The notes under the pieces were generated by a model. The model saw nothing but the letters and a program-made list of their open reading frames with translations. It had not been told where the DNA came from and did no database searches. 64,000 nucleotides of DNA from Streptococcus suis YS161 (GTDB lineage Bacteria > Bacillota > Bacilli > Lactobacillales > Streptococcaceae): contig NZ_ASCA01000006.1 of assembly GCF_002760245.1 (NCBI RefSeq), positions 18,251 through 82,250 of the forward strand. Reading direction: 5' to 3'. Of the stretch, positions 1 through 8,921 are shown piece by piece (the stretch's first letter is position 1; every line of letters starts with the position of its first letter). A program made the position numbers and the translations under genes.

Positions 1-736
1 TACTGGTTCCATAACCAGATCCTAAATTGAAAATTTTATGCTCAGAATATTCGTTTGCAATTGTAATAATACCTTTTATAGCATCGTCAATATAAATATA
101 GTCTCTAATTACACTACCATCACCATAAACTGTTATTTCATCACCTGTGATAGCCTTATATGTAAATGTTGTCACTGCACCTAAAACACCATTTGGCCTT
201 TGGTAAGGACCATAAGGATTTGCCAATCTTACAATTTTGTATTCCAATCCATACATATAATTATATAAATAAAGTAATTTTTCAATCATAACTTTTTGTA
301 CCCCATATGATGATATTGGGGCGGTATTTGTTTCCTCAACTAATGGACATTTACCTTCTTTACCGTAAACGGTCCCACCTGAAGAAATAAAAATTACTTT
401 TTTTACATTATTTCTAACACACGCTTCAAGAAAATTTGAAGTAAATAATACATTTGATTCAATATCTTGAGTAATATGTTGGTTAGACGTTGATGGTACT
501 ACAGAACTTACAAGATGGTATACTACTTCTTGATTTTTAACAATTTCATCAAAATCGATATTGTTATCCAAAGATGATTCAATAATTGAAACATTATCTC
601 TTTCGGATAATTTTGGCAGTTGAAAATAGTCTCTATTTTTATCAACCAATGTTAGATGATTGTTTTTTGACTTCATTAATTCCAATGTAAGGTTAGTTCC
701 TATGAAACCAGCTGCCCCTAATATTAACACATTCAT
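1..736 (-). CDS. NAD-dependent epimerase/dehydratase, partial (3' end outside window)
   Basis: Extended short-chain dehydrogenase of the UDP-glucose 4-epimerase type, expected to change a nucleotide-sugar precursor of the capsule. The 245 visible residues begin at ATG 734-736 behind a G-rich ribosome site. They contain the NAD-binding glycine motif GAAGFIG (7-13), an SSGGTVYG strand near 118-125 and the catalytic Tyr144-x3-Lys148. The C-terminus runs off the left edge. It is the last visible gene of the leftward capsule cluster, 66 bases after the GT4 gene. Base composition is AT-rich compared with cpsA-E, as in exchanged serotype cassettes. The substrate cannot be told: 4-epimerase, 4,6-dehydratase and reductase are all possible. 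Confidence 0.8.
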   Translation of the reverse strand, partial: MNVLILGAAGFIGTNLTLELMKSKNNHLTLVDKNRDYFQLPKLSERDNVSIIESSLDNNIDFDEIVKNQEVVYHLVSSVVPSTSNQHITQDIESNVLFTSNFLEACVRNNVKKVIFISSGGTVYGKEGKCPLVEETNTAPISSYGVQKVMIEKLLYLYNYMYGLEYKIVRLANPYGPYQRPNGVLGAVTTFTYKAITGDEITVYGDGSVIRDYIYIDDAIKGIITIANEYSEHKIFNLGSGYGTS

Positions 737-802
737 AACTTTACCCCCTAATTTTATGCTACTTTACAGATAAGCTTTGTTTTCAAATTCAATAATTTTT
801 TG

Positions 803-1897
803 TTAACTTATTACTCTCTTTAATTCATTGATAATATTTTCTTCATAATATTTTTCTGCTGTTTGTTGTGCATTCTTACAGATTTTATCGTAATCCTGAG
901 AGGATAAGGTTCTTAATTTGTATATTGTTTCCGCAAGTTTTACTTCTGAACCTACCGTAAACTTAAATCCATTGTAACCATCATTTATGTAGTACTTTGG
1001 AGCAGCAAAATCGCTAGTGATTACTGGGGTTCCACAAGCCATTGCTTCAAGCGCAACTAAACCTAAGCTTTCACCTTCTCTTTTAGTTGGAAAAACAAGG
1101 TAATCAATTAAATTAAAAAATTCTCCCAATTCATTTTGTGGTAAGAGCTTATTGATAAAAATAAAATTTTCCGTTAGCCGTTTTGATTCTACACATTCCT
1201 TCAATAAGTCTGATTGATACCCATCTCCTAAAATTATATAAATATTTTCATCATTATACTTACTATTTAACAAATCAATTGCATTTAAAAACGTATCCCA
1301 TCCCTTACCTTCACTAATTCTTCCACTGAAGCCAAAAATTTTTTTATCACCTTTTAATTTTAGAATATTTTTAAACATAGTATTTTCAATTCCTACATTT
1401 GTATTAAAAAAATTAGAGTCAATACCAGCGGACGGATATATTTCAATTTTTGAACTATTAATTAAGTATTTTTCTGATACATAATCACGAAAATATTCAC
1501 TTGGAACAATGATTTTATCACTTATTGATAAAATTTTTTTAGTGACTTTTTGAAGTTTTTGTTGTTTATTATTTTCTGGAACAACATCACTTCCATGTAC
1601 ATTAACTAATATCTTTTTGTTTATAAATGGTCTAGCAATAAGTACAGGAATGCTGCTATGAGAGGCATAATGAATATAAATTAAATCATACTTATAAAAC
1701 AAAATTTTAATAATAGTTCTGAGATAGAATAATAAATAATAAATTACTTTTACTATTTTAGAATCTGACTTTGTCATAACTGACAGCGAATAAGAAATTC
1801 CTATTTTGTTTAACTGATTACAAAATTTTTTAACGAATATTCCATATGATGGATATTTCTCACTAGGAAACATGTTAGATATAACTAAAATTTTCAA
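803..1897 (-). CDS. GT4-family capsule glycosyltransferase
   Basis: Retaining GT-B glycosyltransferase, 364 residues, likely adding one sugar to the lipid-linked capsule repeat unit at the inner face of the membrane. The C-terminal half has the family's GRISEGKGWDTF segment near residue 190 and the E-x7-E region (EGESLGLVALEAMACGTPVI) near 274-293, which binds the nucleotide-sugar donor. Translation starts at TTG 1895-1897 behind a GAGGA ribosome site; no ATG in frame fits better. The Alg13-like stop codon ends one base before this start, so the genes are translationally coupled. Strongly AT-rich, serotype-specific region. Donor and acceptor unknown. Confidence 0.85.
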   Translation of the reverse strand: MKILVISNMFPSEKYPSYGIFVKKFCNQLNKIGISYSLSVMTKSDSKIVKVIYYLLFYLRTIIKILFYKYDLIYIHYASHSSIPVLIARPFINKKILVNVHGSDVVPENNKQQKLQKVTKKILSISDKIIVPSEYFRDYVSEKYLINSSKIEIYPSAGIDSNFFNTNVGIENTMFKNILKLKGDKKIFGFSGRISEGKGWDTFLNAIDLLNSKYNDENIYIILGDGYQSDLLKECVESKRLTENFIFINKLLPQNELGEFFNLIDYLVFPTKREGESLGLVALEAMACGTPVITSDFAAPKYYINDGYNGFKFTVGSEVKLAETIYKLRTLSSQDYDKICKNAQQTAEKYYEENIINELKRVIS

Positions 1898-1898
1898 A

Positions 1899-2381
1899 TT
1901 AATTCCTCGTATTTATAAAAAAATCAATACTATCTATTATAGTTGTCGTATTCGATTTATAGAGTACAATTTTCTTATTAAGTGCTTTATCAATAGCTTC
2001 TTTTAGATCTCTGACATCATAACATCCTACAATCAAATCGCTTTTTTCAAACTCTTCAATTATCTCTGTTTGATGTTCATCAATATGTTCTCCATATTTT
2101 GGTAATCGGGGCACAGCAATTACTCTTTTGCTTTTTTTTAATGCACCAACAATTGCACCCGTTCCTCCATGTGTAATAATTAAATCAGATTTATTCGAAA
2201 GTTCTTGAAACTCTTCTCTACTCAAAAAATTTTTATATTCGAAGTTCTTTGGTATATAGTCACTATAGCCAGTTTGAGCAAAAATATCATTAGAAATTTT
2301 CAAATTCTCAACCAACTTATCAACTTCCTCAAGCAATCTATTAAATTGAAATTTTTGTGATCCTAAAGTAATAAATATCAT
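1899..2381 (-). CDS. Alg13-like glycosyltransferase subunit (catalytic C-terminal GT-B half)
   Basis: A 160-residue protein matching the C-terminal half of GT28-type enzymes (Alg13, PssE, Cps14G type), with MIFITLGSQ at the start and the donor-binding THGGTGAIVGAL motif near residue 75. It should act with the upstream Alg14-like protein as a split two-protein glycosyltransferase. The start chosen is ATG 2379-2381, which has a strong AAAGGAG site; an in-frame start 24 codons upstream would lie inside the previous gene and adds non-conserved sequence. In S. pneumoniae type 14 the equivalent pair makes a beta-1,4-galactosyl link; the sugar here is not known. Confidence 0.85.
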   Translation of the reverse strand: MIFITLGSQKFQFNRLLEEVDKLVENLKISNDIFAQTGYSDYIPKNFEYKNFLSREEFQELSNKSDLIITHGGTGAIVGALKKSKRVIAVPRLPKYGEHIDEHQTEIIEEFEKSDLIVGCYDVRDLKEAIDKALNKKIVLYKSNTTTIIDSIDFFINTRN

Positions 2382-2395
2382 TATCTTCTCCTTTT

Positions 2396-2872
2396 CTAAT
2401 AAATTCCACCTAAAAAGATGGCCTCTGGATAGTGTTTCAACATCGGTTCCCACTGAACATAGAACTGATCTGCAAATTTATACATTAATTTCCCAGTCAA
2501 AGTAGGTGAGCTCACCTTTGCAAACGACTCAATATAAATTATTTTCTTACCAAACAACTTTGCAATTAAACTTATTGGAATCGTTGCTAAAACACCAGTT
2601 GAAATTACAAAATCTGGTCGCTCCTTAAGAAAAATGTAAAATGAACTTGCACTTATTTTTAATAATTTCAAAATCAAAAGTTTTTCACTTCTATTAATCT
2701 GAGATACTGTGTAACTCCGTATGTTTTCCAGATCAATATTGTAGTTTGTCTTCTCGGTAATGACAAAACTATCATACTTTTCCATTAAAGGCATTAACAT
2801 CATCAATTGTTCGAAATGACCTCCAGTTGATGCTGTAAAACAAACTTTAGTTTTCTTACTTATACCATTCAT
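2396..2872 (-). CDS. Alg14-like membrane-associated glycosyltransferase subunit
   Basis: A 158-residue partner of the Alg13-like protein, similar in layout to Alg14, PssD and Cps14F. It has a VCFTASTGGHFEQL start (acceptor-side glycine loop), a hydrophobic stretch with basic residues around 70-100 that may anchor it to the membrane, and a VISTGVLATIPI segment. Family members recruit and activate the Alg13 subunit. The ribosome site before ATG 2870-2872 is weak. The stop lies 14 bases before the Alg13-like start. Lies between cpsE and the serotype-specific genes. Confidence 0.85.
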   Translation of the reverse strand: MNGISKKTKVCFTASTGGHFEQLMMLMPLMEKYDSFVITEKTNYNIDLENIRSYTVSQINRSEKLLILKLLKISASSFYIFLKERPDFVISTGVLATIPISLIAKLFGKKIIYIESFAKVSSPTLTGKLMYKFADQFYVQWEPMLKHYPEAIFLGGIY

Positions 2873-2905
2873 ATCTATTTATACATTCTTAAGTAGTAAT
2901 AAAAC

Positions 2906-4282
2906 TTACTTACTCCCCTCTCTTTTTAAAACAACCGCAAATGTCTTCAATAAAATCTTCACGTCTAACCAAATCGTCCAATTATCAATGTATTCCACGT
3001 CTAGTTTCACAACTTCGTCAAAGTCTGTGATATTACTACGTCCGCTTACCTGCCACAAACCTGTAATACCTGGTTTAAAGCTGAGTCGGCGTTTTTGACT
3101 AGGAGTATATTGATCAAATTCATCGACTGTAGGGGGTCGTGTACCAACAAGACTCATATCGCCAGTCAAAACATTGTAAAATTGTGGCAGTTCATCCAAA
3201 CTTGTCTTCCGAATAAAATGACCAATTGGTGTAATGCGAGGATCGTTATCCATTTTGAACATACCACCTTGCATCTGATTTTGAGCCATTAATTCTTTTT
3301 TACGCTCTTCAGCATCTACATACATAGAACGGAATTTATAGAACTTAAAAATTCGCCCATTTTTTCCAACGCGCTTTTGAATAAAAATTGCTGGTCCACC
3401 ATCTTTCCGAATAAGAGGAACTAAGACAATGGAAGCAAGTCCGCAAAAAATCAAACCTACTATTGCACCACAAATGTCCAGCAGTCGTTTCATAAAGATG
3501 TGGCTAGGCTTATAAAGATTCGAGGAAAAAGTAACAATACTATGGTCACCAATTTGTTGAATTTTTTTATTTCGTAAAGCTTGAAAATCAAATGAATTGA
3601 TATCCACACTCACATCTATACCTAGGATTTCAAATTCTGATACAATGCTTTTCAAATCATAAATTTCACTTGGAAGATTAATAAAAACATGGTCAACTAC
3701 TTCATGAGTTGCAAAGTCTACTGCTTGTTCCAAAGGAATAAGCGGTGCTGGCAATTCCAAGTTAGTTACACCTTCTCCTAAAATTACGACTCCAGCCAAA
3801 TATTTAGCAGGTAATAATTCTGATTCAAATAAGCCTCTCATCAATCGAAAACATTCATAAGTAGTTATAAGCAGTGTATTTTTTTGCTGCTCCTTTGAAA
3901 TTAGAAATATATGCTTATAATGTCTAATAATACAATTCGACAAATAAACTAGGCCAAAATTAATTGCGGAAAAATAGACCAATCCCCTTCTTGAAATCTT
4001 GACCTCATCTACCAACATAAAAGAGGTAAAAGTTAATAGTAATGCCAAAATTAAGCTATAGGTTAGTGTCTTCTCTACTTCTGCTAGGTAACCTCGTTTT
4101 TCAATATCTACGTACATTTTAGAAAGATTAAAAGCAAAAAAATGCAATACGAAAATAGATAAGACGCCTGTTCGATTAAGATCCGAATCTGGAAATTGAT
4201 TAGTTAAAAATACAGCAAAAAATACGGCAATTAATTCAAGAAGCGCCAACCGTAACTGGCGATAACCATTTATATTAATCAT
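2906..4282 (-). CDS. cpsE: CpsE initial sugar-1-phosphate transferase
   Basis: Starts the capsule repeat unit by moving a hexose-1-phosphate from its UDP form to undecaprenyl phosphate in the membrane. The 458 residues show four to five N-terminal membrane segments (about 10-120), a nucleotide-binding-like middle region, a further membrane segment near 270-290 and the conserved C-terminal transferase domain, including YKFRSMYVDAEE, DELPQFYNVLTGDMSLVGTRPP and KPGITGLWQVSGRS. The length is normal for the WchA/CpsE family, whose usual substrate is UDP-glucose. Ribosome site GGAGAGAG precedes ATG 4280-4282. It is the last gene of the conserved capsule block; composition changes just downstream. 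Confidence 0.93.
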   Translation of the reverse strand: MININGYRQLRLALLELIAVFFAVFLTNQFPDSDLNRTGVLSIFVLHFFAFNLSKMYVDIEKRGYLAEVEKTLTYSLILALLLTFTSFMLVDEVKISRRGLVYFSAINFGLVYLSNCIIRHYKHIFLISKEQQKNTLLITTYECFRLMRGLFESELLPAKYLAGVVILGEGVTNLELPAPLIPLEQAVDFATHEVVDHVFINLPSEIYDLKSIVSEFEILGIDVSVDINSFDFQALRNKKIQQIGDHSIVTFSSNLYKPSHIFMKRLLDICGAIVGLIFCGLASIVLVPLIRKDGGPAIFIQKRVGKNGRIFKFYKFRSMYVDAEERKKELMAQNQMQGGMFKMDNDPRITPIGHFIRKTSLDELPQFYNVLTGDMSLVGTRPPTVDEFDQYTPSQKRRLSFKPGITGLWQVSGRSNITDFDEVVKLDVEYIDNWTIWLDVKILLKTFAVVLKREGSK

Positions 4283-4347
4283 ACTCTCTCCATTTTACTT
4301 CATACTATCTAGCAAAGTAGTTGATACTCTAAAGTTTTAAACCAACC

Positions 4348-5079
4348 TCAAATCGCCTGGTTTTTTAATAGCATAAGAGGATTCTTTTTCAGCAACGCTT
4401 TCGCTTTATCTTCGCCAAATTCCTCTGTTATTAACTTATAAGCCTCCCTCATAAACGGAGGTCTACTAGATAAATTATGCATATCACTGGCAACACAATG
4501 TACTAAATCCTGCTCTAAAAAATACCGAGTGCGTTTTTTAAATTCTTTTGCTCGATCGCCAATTAAAGCGGGCTTCAGCACATGGTTACTATTTACCTGA
4601 GTATAGCATCCCTTGTCAATTAACTCTTCTACTCTCTCTGCATGAAACGCTAGGGCATCATATCGTTCTATATGGGCAAGTACTGGAGTTAGTCCAAGTA
4701 GCGTCACTTCGTTCACTGCTTCTTGAATCTCTTTCCAAGGAGTGTTCATACTGAATTCCAAGAGAATATAGCGCGAGCCATTAAGTGTGGGTACTTTCTT
4801 TTTTTCAAGTTTGCTTAAGATATCTTTACTATAATACAATTCAGCACCATAGCACAATCGTATTTCAGGATAAACTTCTGCTACTGCTTCTTTAAGTTGA
4901 AGAAAGTTAGTCATGATAACTTTTTCTGGTGTTTCAAACATCCCTTTTCTTCTATGAGATGTCGCTACGATATAGCGAACACCTTGACGATAAGCTTCGC
5001 CTATCAAACTCAAGCTCTCTTCAATAGTTTTTGGTCCGTCATCCACACCAAATATGATATGCGAATGAATATCAATCAT
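4348..5079 (-). CDS. cpsD: CpsD (Wzh) PHP-type phosphotyrosine phosphatase
   Basis: Metal-dependent PHP-fold phosphatase that removes phosphate from the tyrosine kinase CpsC and so tunes capsule chain length. The 243 residues open with the metal-binding MIDIHSHIIFGVDDG motif; further conserved parts are TSHRRKG near 41, a GAELYY strand near 79, LAHIERY near 135 and the C-terminal VASDMHN near 197. The name follows S. suis usage; in S. pneumoniae the same protein is CpsB (Wzh). It follows cpsC by 38 bases and precedes cpsE in one operon. Confidence 0.93.
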   Translation of the reverse strand: MIDIHSHIIFGVDDGPKTIEESLSLIGEAYRQGVRYIVATSHRRKGMFETPEKVIMTNFLQLKEAVAEVYPEIRLCYGAELYYSKDILSKLEKKKVPTLNGSRYILLEFSMNTPWKEIQEAVNEVTLLGLTPVLAHIERYDALAFHAERVEELIDKGCYTQVNSNHVLKPALIGDRAKEFKKRTRYFLEQDLVHCVASDMHNLSSRPPFMREAYKLITEEFGEDKAKALLKKNPLMLLKNQAI

Positions 5080-5117
5080 ACTAATACCTACTTATCAAAC
5101 TTATATTATCTGAGAAA

Positions 5118-5804
5118 TTAGGCTTTTTTGCCGTAATTTCCGTAGTTTCCGTATTCACCATACTTCTCAGTGGCAATATCATATTTGTTCAAGATAACGC
5201 CTAAAAACGGTGTGCCTGTTTGATCCAACTGCTCTTTAACTTTTTTCAAAGATGAGCGCTTAACATTGCCTGCTTCTGCTACCAGCACCATCGCATCACA
5301 TTTCTGCGCAATGATAGCTGCATCAATCACCAGTCCTAATGGTGGACAGTCAACGATAACATAATCATAGTAGCGACGAAGAGTCGCAAGTAAATTTTCA
5401 AAATTCTTACTTTGTAAAAGGGCAGTAGGGTTAGGTGAAACCTTTCCTGACTCAATGACGGTCAAGTTTGGAATATCTGTATCGCATAATCCCTGAGACA
5501 AGTCTGTTGTCCCTGCTAGGTAATCCGTCAAACCTGTAATCTTTGTAATAGGTTTGAAAAAACCAGACATGACTGAATTTCGGATATCCGCATCCACCAA
5601 AACGGTCTTATAACCTGAACGAGCATAGGCAATAGCGAGACTAGCCGCAGTTGTACTCTTACCTTCATTTGACTGAACAGAGGTAATACCAACAACCTTA
5701 ATATCCGCTCCGCTAAGCTGAATGTTGGTACGGATGGCATTGAAATATTCTTCTGTTTTATTTACCAATTCTTTTTTCGTACGTGCAATTTCTAACGTTG
5801 CCAT
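5118..5804 (-). CDS. cpsC: CpsC (Wze) capsule tyrosine kinase
   Basis: Cytoplasmic BY-kinase, 228 residues, that pairs with the membrane activator CpsB. Visible are Walker A (SNEGKSTTA near 44-52), Walker A' (VLVDADIR near 70), Walker B (VIVDCPP near 150) and a C-terminal tyrosine cluster EKYGEYGNYGNYGKK where autophosphorylation occurs in this family. The split CpsB/CpsC arrangement is typical of Gram-positive cocci. The cpsB stop lies 9 bases upstream. Phosphorylation is reversed by the CpsD phosphatase next door. Confidence 0.95.
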   Translation of the reverse strand: MATLEIARTKKELVNKTEEYFNAIRTNIQLSGADIKVVGITSVQSNEGKSTTAASLAIAYARSGYKTVLVDADIRNSVMSGFFKPITKITGLTDYLAGTTDLSQGLCDTDIPNLTVIESGKVSPNPTALLQSKNFENLLATLRRYYDYVIVDCPPLGLVIDAAIIAQKCDAMVLVAEAGNVKRSSLKKVKEQLDQTGTPFLGVILNKYDIATEKYGEYGNYGNYGKKA

Positions 5805-5813
5805 ATTGTTCTC

Positions 5814-6503
5814 CTATTTCAATTTCTTCGAATCTGGTACTACACCAAGCAAGGTCAAGCCCATTACCTCTTCAATATCCTGAGGGCGTTTGACACGGTC
5901 ATCCAAAACCTCCATAACCAGTACAAGAGCTGTTGCCAAGATACCGCCAGCTAATAAACCAAGTATGATATTTCGTTTTGTATTTGGAGTGGTTGGTTCT
6001 TCCGCTGGGACTGCTTCTTCAAGTGTTGTCACATCACTTACCTTGGTGACCTCAACAATTTTTTGCGCCGCAAAGGTACGAAGACTATTTGCAATACGTG
6101 CCGCTTCATTTGGATCCGCATCACGCACGGAGATAGAAACGATACGAGTATCGACAGGGATAGAAACTGAAACCTTTTCTTTTAAGTTCTCGTTCAAGTT
6201 CAACTCTGTAGCTACTTGCGTCAATACATCTTGTGATAGGATAATTTCCTTATAGTCTTTTACCAAATAGGTACCTGCTTGTAACTCTTGGTTGGTCAAC
6301 CCAGCACCAGCTTCTACATTTTGACTCACTACATAGATACGGGTAGTAGAGTCATATTGTGGAGTTACCAAAAAACTGCTATAAACAAATGCCAGCCCTG
6401 CTCCTAATACCGCAGTTACTAGAATGAAGAATTTTTTTCTCCAGATTGTTTTCAATAATGATAATACATCAATTTCGATTGTATTTGATTCTTGGTTATT
6501 CAT
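5814..6503 (-). CDS. cpsB: CpsB (Wzd) chain-length/kinase-activator membrane protein
   Basis: Wzz-family membrane protein, 229 residues, controlling polymer length and activating CpsC. A short cytoplasmic N-terminus ([17 protein letters not shown]) leads to a membrane segment near 30-50. An extracellular domain rich in conserved residues follows ([24 protein letters not shown] region). A second membrane segment lies near 178-198, after a proline-rich EEPTTPNTK stretch, and the cytoplasmic tail ends [12 protein letters not shown]. It lies between cpsA and cpsC with gaps of 15 and 9 bases. Confidence 0.94.
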   Translation of the reverse strand: MNNQESNTIEIDVLSLLKTIWRKKFFILVTAVLGAGLAFVYSSFLVTPQYDSTTRIYVVSQNVEAGAGLTNQELQAGTYLVKDYKEIILSQDVLTQVATELNLNENLKEKVSVSIPVDTRIVSISVRDADPNEAARIANSLRTFAAQKIVEVTKVSDVTTLEEAVPAEEPTTPNTKRNIILGLLAGGILATALVLVMEVLDDRVKRPQDIEEVMGLTLLGVVPDSKKLK

Positions 6504-6518
6504 AATTTCTCCTATTTT

Positions 6519-7964
6519 TTAATTTCCATCCAATACTGATTGAATAGTAGTCTTTACTTGTTCCAGACTATCTTGATTAATTTCCATCATATACAGTTGT
6601 GATCCAGGCATCGCATAAGAAGGTAAATCCATACGACCTGAACCTGTCAAGGCCTGAGACTCAACTGTAAACTGGGTACCGGATTCTAATTGGGTATTTA
6701 CCAAGCCCATAATCGTTTCCAAACTCAAGTCAGTTTGAATGGAGTCTTCAAGACCAGATAAAATCGCTTGATAGTTTTTAAGATTTTCTGGTGCGCTCAT
6801 TTTTTTGATCAAGGCTGCAATCACTTTTTCTTGGTTTTTTCCACGGTCATTATCACCATTAGCTAAAGCATAGCGTTCGCGGACGAAACCTAAGGCCTGT
6901 TCTGAATTTAAATGGATTTGACCTACTGGGAAATCAAAACCACCATGCAGACTGGTAACTTCTTGATCATTGTACACATCAATACCACCAACCAAATCAA
7001 TCAACTGTAAGAAGGAAGTAAAGTTGAGTCGGATATAGTTACTAATGTCAATACCATAAAGATTTTCTAAGGTGTGCACGGAGGCGTTAACACCATAAAT
7101 CCCCGCATGTGTTAGTTTATCGTATTGATTTTGCCCGCCATCTGCGATAGCAACGTATGAATCTCGTGGAGTAGTTGTCAATAAAATCTTATGTGTCGCA
7201 CGATTGACAGTCATAATGATATTGACATCTGAACGCGAAACAGATGAAATTGGACCGTAGGTATCAATACCGCTGATATAGATATTGAAGCTGTCCCCAC
7301 TCGCTTGTTTGACTGCTGTTTCAACAGTATGAGTCACTTTGAAACTATATATTTTTTTCACTTTTGAAGAAAAGTCTGGATCTTCATTTTCTAAAATATT
7401 GCTAAAAACTCCGTTGAAGACCATCGCTTGACTCTCACCATTCAACATAGATTGATATGCTGTCAGATAAGAGGTCGCGGGGCTAGTTGCTAGTTGAATA
7501 GATTCCATTTTGGAAATGTCTTCCATTAAAGCGGTGATGTTATCTTGGTCGTATTCGGCTGGAGCAAGAATACTAGTAAGCTGACGAACGTCCGTAATAT
7601 CACTATTTGCTGGGACAAGGATACTCATTTCATATTCTGAAAATGTCGAATTTGAATTTAGTCGTGTTGAAAATTTTACAACTTCTTGCATCCCATAGAT
7701 TCCGACAGAAGTGATGACCAGTGAAAAAACAAGTAAGAGTGTTGTAAACACACGCGCTTTCTTACGCCACATCAATAATCCAGTCAATACTGCCACTCCT
7801 ACTAGCAAAAGTGTAACAATATAATTTAAATACCGGAAATCTAGGATGTTATAGCGATACATGGTCACTAAGAATAGACATAAAGTAATGGCGTAAAGCC
7901 CCAAAAGCGCAAAATTTACCAATTTGAACTTGGACGACTTCCTTCGCCCGCTTCTCTTTTTCAT
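6519..7964 (-). CDS. cpsA: CpsA (Wzg) LytR-CpsA-Psr family protein
   Basis: First gene of the capsule operon. LCP proteins transfer undecaprenyl-linked polymers onto peptidoglycan and so attach capsule to the wall. The protein has a basic N-terminus ([11 protein letters not shown]), three predicted membrane helices before about residue 110, an extracellular accessory domain, then the LCP catalytic domain with [25 protein letters not shown] and [19 protein letters not shown]. The start used is ATG 7962-7964 with an AAGGAAGG site at good distance, giving 481 residues; an in-frame TTG two codons earlier has no better site. A promoter lies just upstream. Confidence 0.95.
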   Translation of the reverse strand: MKKRSGRRKSSKFKLVNFALLGLYAITLCLFLVTMYRYNILDFRYLNYIVTLLLVGVAVLTGLLMWRKKARVFTTLLLVFSLVITSVGIYGMQEVVKFSTRLNSNSTFSEYEMSILVPANSDITDVRQLTSILAPAEYDQDNITALMEDISKMESIQLATSPATSYLTAYQSMLNGESQAMVFNGVFSNILENEDPDFSSKVKKIYSFKVTHTVETAVKQASGDSFNIYISGIDTYGPISSVSRSDVNIIMTVNRATHKILLTTTPRDSYVAIADGGQNQYDKLTHAGIYGVNASVHTLENLYGIDISNYIRLNFTSFLQLIDLVGGIDVYNDQEVTSLHGGFDFPVGQIHLNSEQALGFVRERYALANGDNDRGKNQEKVIAALIKKMSAPENLKNYQAILSGLEDSIQTDLSLETIMGLVNTQLESGTQFTVESQALTGSGRMDLPSYAMPGSQLYMMEINQDSLEQVKTTIQSVLDGN

Positions 7965-7995
7965 AAACAACCTTCCTTTTACTTATAACTAACCT

Positions 7996-8024
7996 AGTAT
8001 ATCATAGAAATTAATATTTTTCTA
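7996..8024 (-). promoter_or_regulatory. Candidate cpsA promoter
   Basis: On the minus strand, a -35 box TAGAAA (8019-8024), a 17-base spacer and a TATACT -10 box (7996-8001) preceded by TGA, i.e. an extended -10. Start of transcription is expected near 7989, leaving about 25 bases of leader before cpsA. No terminator is visible between orfX and cpsA, so capsule genes may be read both from here and from the orfX promoter. Confidence 0.65.
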
Positions 8025-8064
8025 CCCTTCTTTAGTGCTGGAAAACGTTATCTTGTTTATTATT

Positions 8065-8799
8065 TCACATTTTGATTGATCGTATGAAGGTAAGTTGGTT
8101 TGCCGTTGATTCGGAAGCACAATATTCAAAGCCATCCACCTTAAAATCTTGAATGTCCGATAATTTCTGAATATTGTTCTTAGCCAACCAGGACAGCAAT
8201 CTTCCTCTACCTTTTTTTGATATATTTGAGTGAACTTTTAGCTGACCTGCTTTTTCTTCCATGAAAAGAATTTTAACTAATCTTTTCTGAATCTGTGGAG
8301 AAAACACCTGCTCAAATTCTGACGAAGCCAACGAGAGAATCAGTTCATCATCACCAACTTCTTGGTCATAATACGGTCGCCAGTACTGTTTCAAAGACTG
8401 ATTGCCTATCTTTAAGCTCCCTTGAAAATCTAAGCGGTGAGGTGAAATGAATTCAAAAGGATGAATCAATCCGTATAAGGCTGTCGCAACACGAACGTGG
8501 TCACGTAGGTAATTTTCTTCTTTCGAATCTATACCTCGCCTATCCATATAACGATACATGAGACCATCATATAACTGCCAGGCTGGATAGGTTTTTGCTT
8601 GACCTATCCTGATTCGATACCAACGATCAGCTTCTAACTCAGCCTTTTCTTCATTCAATTTATAAAAGGCAGCCATCTTTTTTACATCAAATTGACTTAT
8701 GGCATCCAGCACCGGCTTGCTTCGATCAGACAGGGGATAAAACGGGGCATTCTCTAGATTTGTATTTACTTCTTTTGCATTAGGTATAATTATTTTCAT
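8065..8799 (-). CDS. yaaA: OrfX, YaaA-family (DUF328) peroxide-stress protein
   Basis: A 244-residue member of the YaaA/UPF0246 family, in E. coli a DNA-binding protein that limits iron-driven oxidative damage. Conserved parts include MKIIIPNAKEVN at the start, RWYRIRIGQAKTYPAWQLYDGLMYRYM, VRVATALYGLIHPFE and PHRLDFQGSLKI. This is orfX of the S. suis capsule region, same strand as cpsA. ATG 8797-8799 is taken as the start; the adjacent GTG 8800-8802 is the only other choice. Neither has a ribosome site, and a perfect -10 box sits only six bases upstream, so the mRNA is probably leaderless. Confidence 0.88.
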   Translation of the reverse strand: MKIIIPNAKEVNTNLENAPFYPLSDRSKPVLDAISQFDVKKMAAFYKLNEEKAELEADRWYRIRIGQAKTYPAWQLYDGLMYRYMDRRGIDSKEENYLRDHVRVATALYGLIHPFEFISPHRLDFQGSLKIGNQSLKQYWRPYYDQEVGDDELILSLASSEFEQVFSPQIQKRLVKILFMEEKAGQLKVHSNISKKGRGRLLSWLAKNNIQKLSDIQDFKVDGFEYCASESTANQLTFIRSIKM

Positions 8800-8805
8800 C
8801 ACTTA

Positions 8806-8814
8806 ATTATACCA
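8806..8814 (-). promoter_or_regulatory. Extended -10 promoter of yaaA (leaderless)
   Basis: Minus-strand TGGTATAAT: perfect -10 box at 8806-8811 with the TG extension at 8813-8814 and no good -35 box. Six bases separate the box from ATG 8797-8799, so the predicted first transcribed base (7 bases downstream, 8799) is the A of the start codon. Confidence 0.6.
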
Positions 8815-8857
8815 TAGAGTAGCTTAATTCCTGAGCCTCAACCCCATTATTCATATA

Positions 8858-8894
8858 TTGTATTTCTGCAACTTTTCCTATATACTAGCTAGTA
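8858..8894 (+). promoter_or_regulatory. orfY promoter with overlapping palindrome
   Basis: Plus-strand TTGTAT (8858-8863), a 17-base spacer and TATACT (8881-8886). The -10 box overlaps a perfect 12-base palindrome, TACTAGCTAGTA (8883-8894), a plausible operator for autoregulation by the MocR-type product. Promoter call moderate; operator role is inferred from position only. Confidence 0.5.
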
Positions 8895-8921
8895 ACATAG
8901 TCTATAAAAAAGGGGGCCTAG

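Noticed and set aside
2906..4282. Galactose rather than glucose specificity of CpsE
   Set aside because: Family motifs do not separate the two with certainty; left as hexose-1-phosphate transferase.
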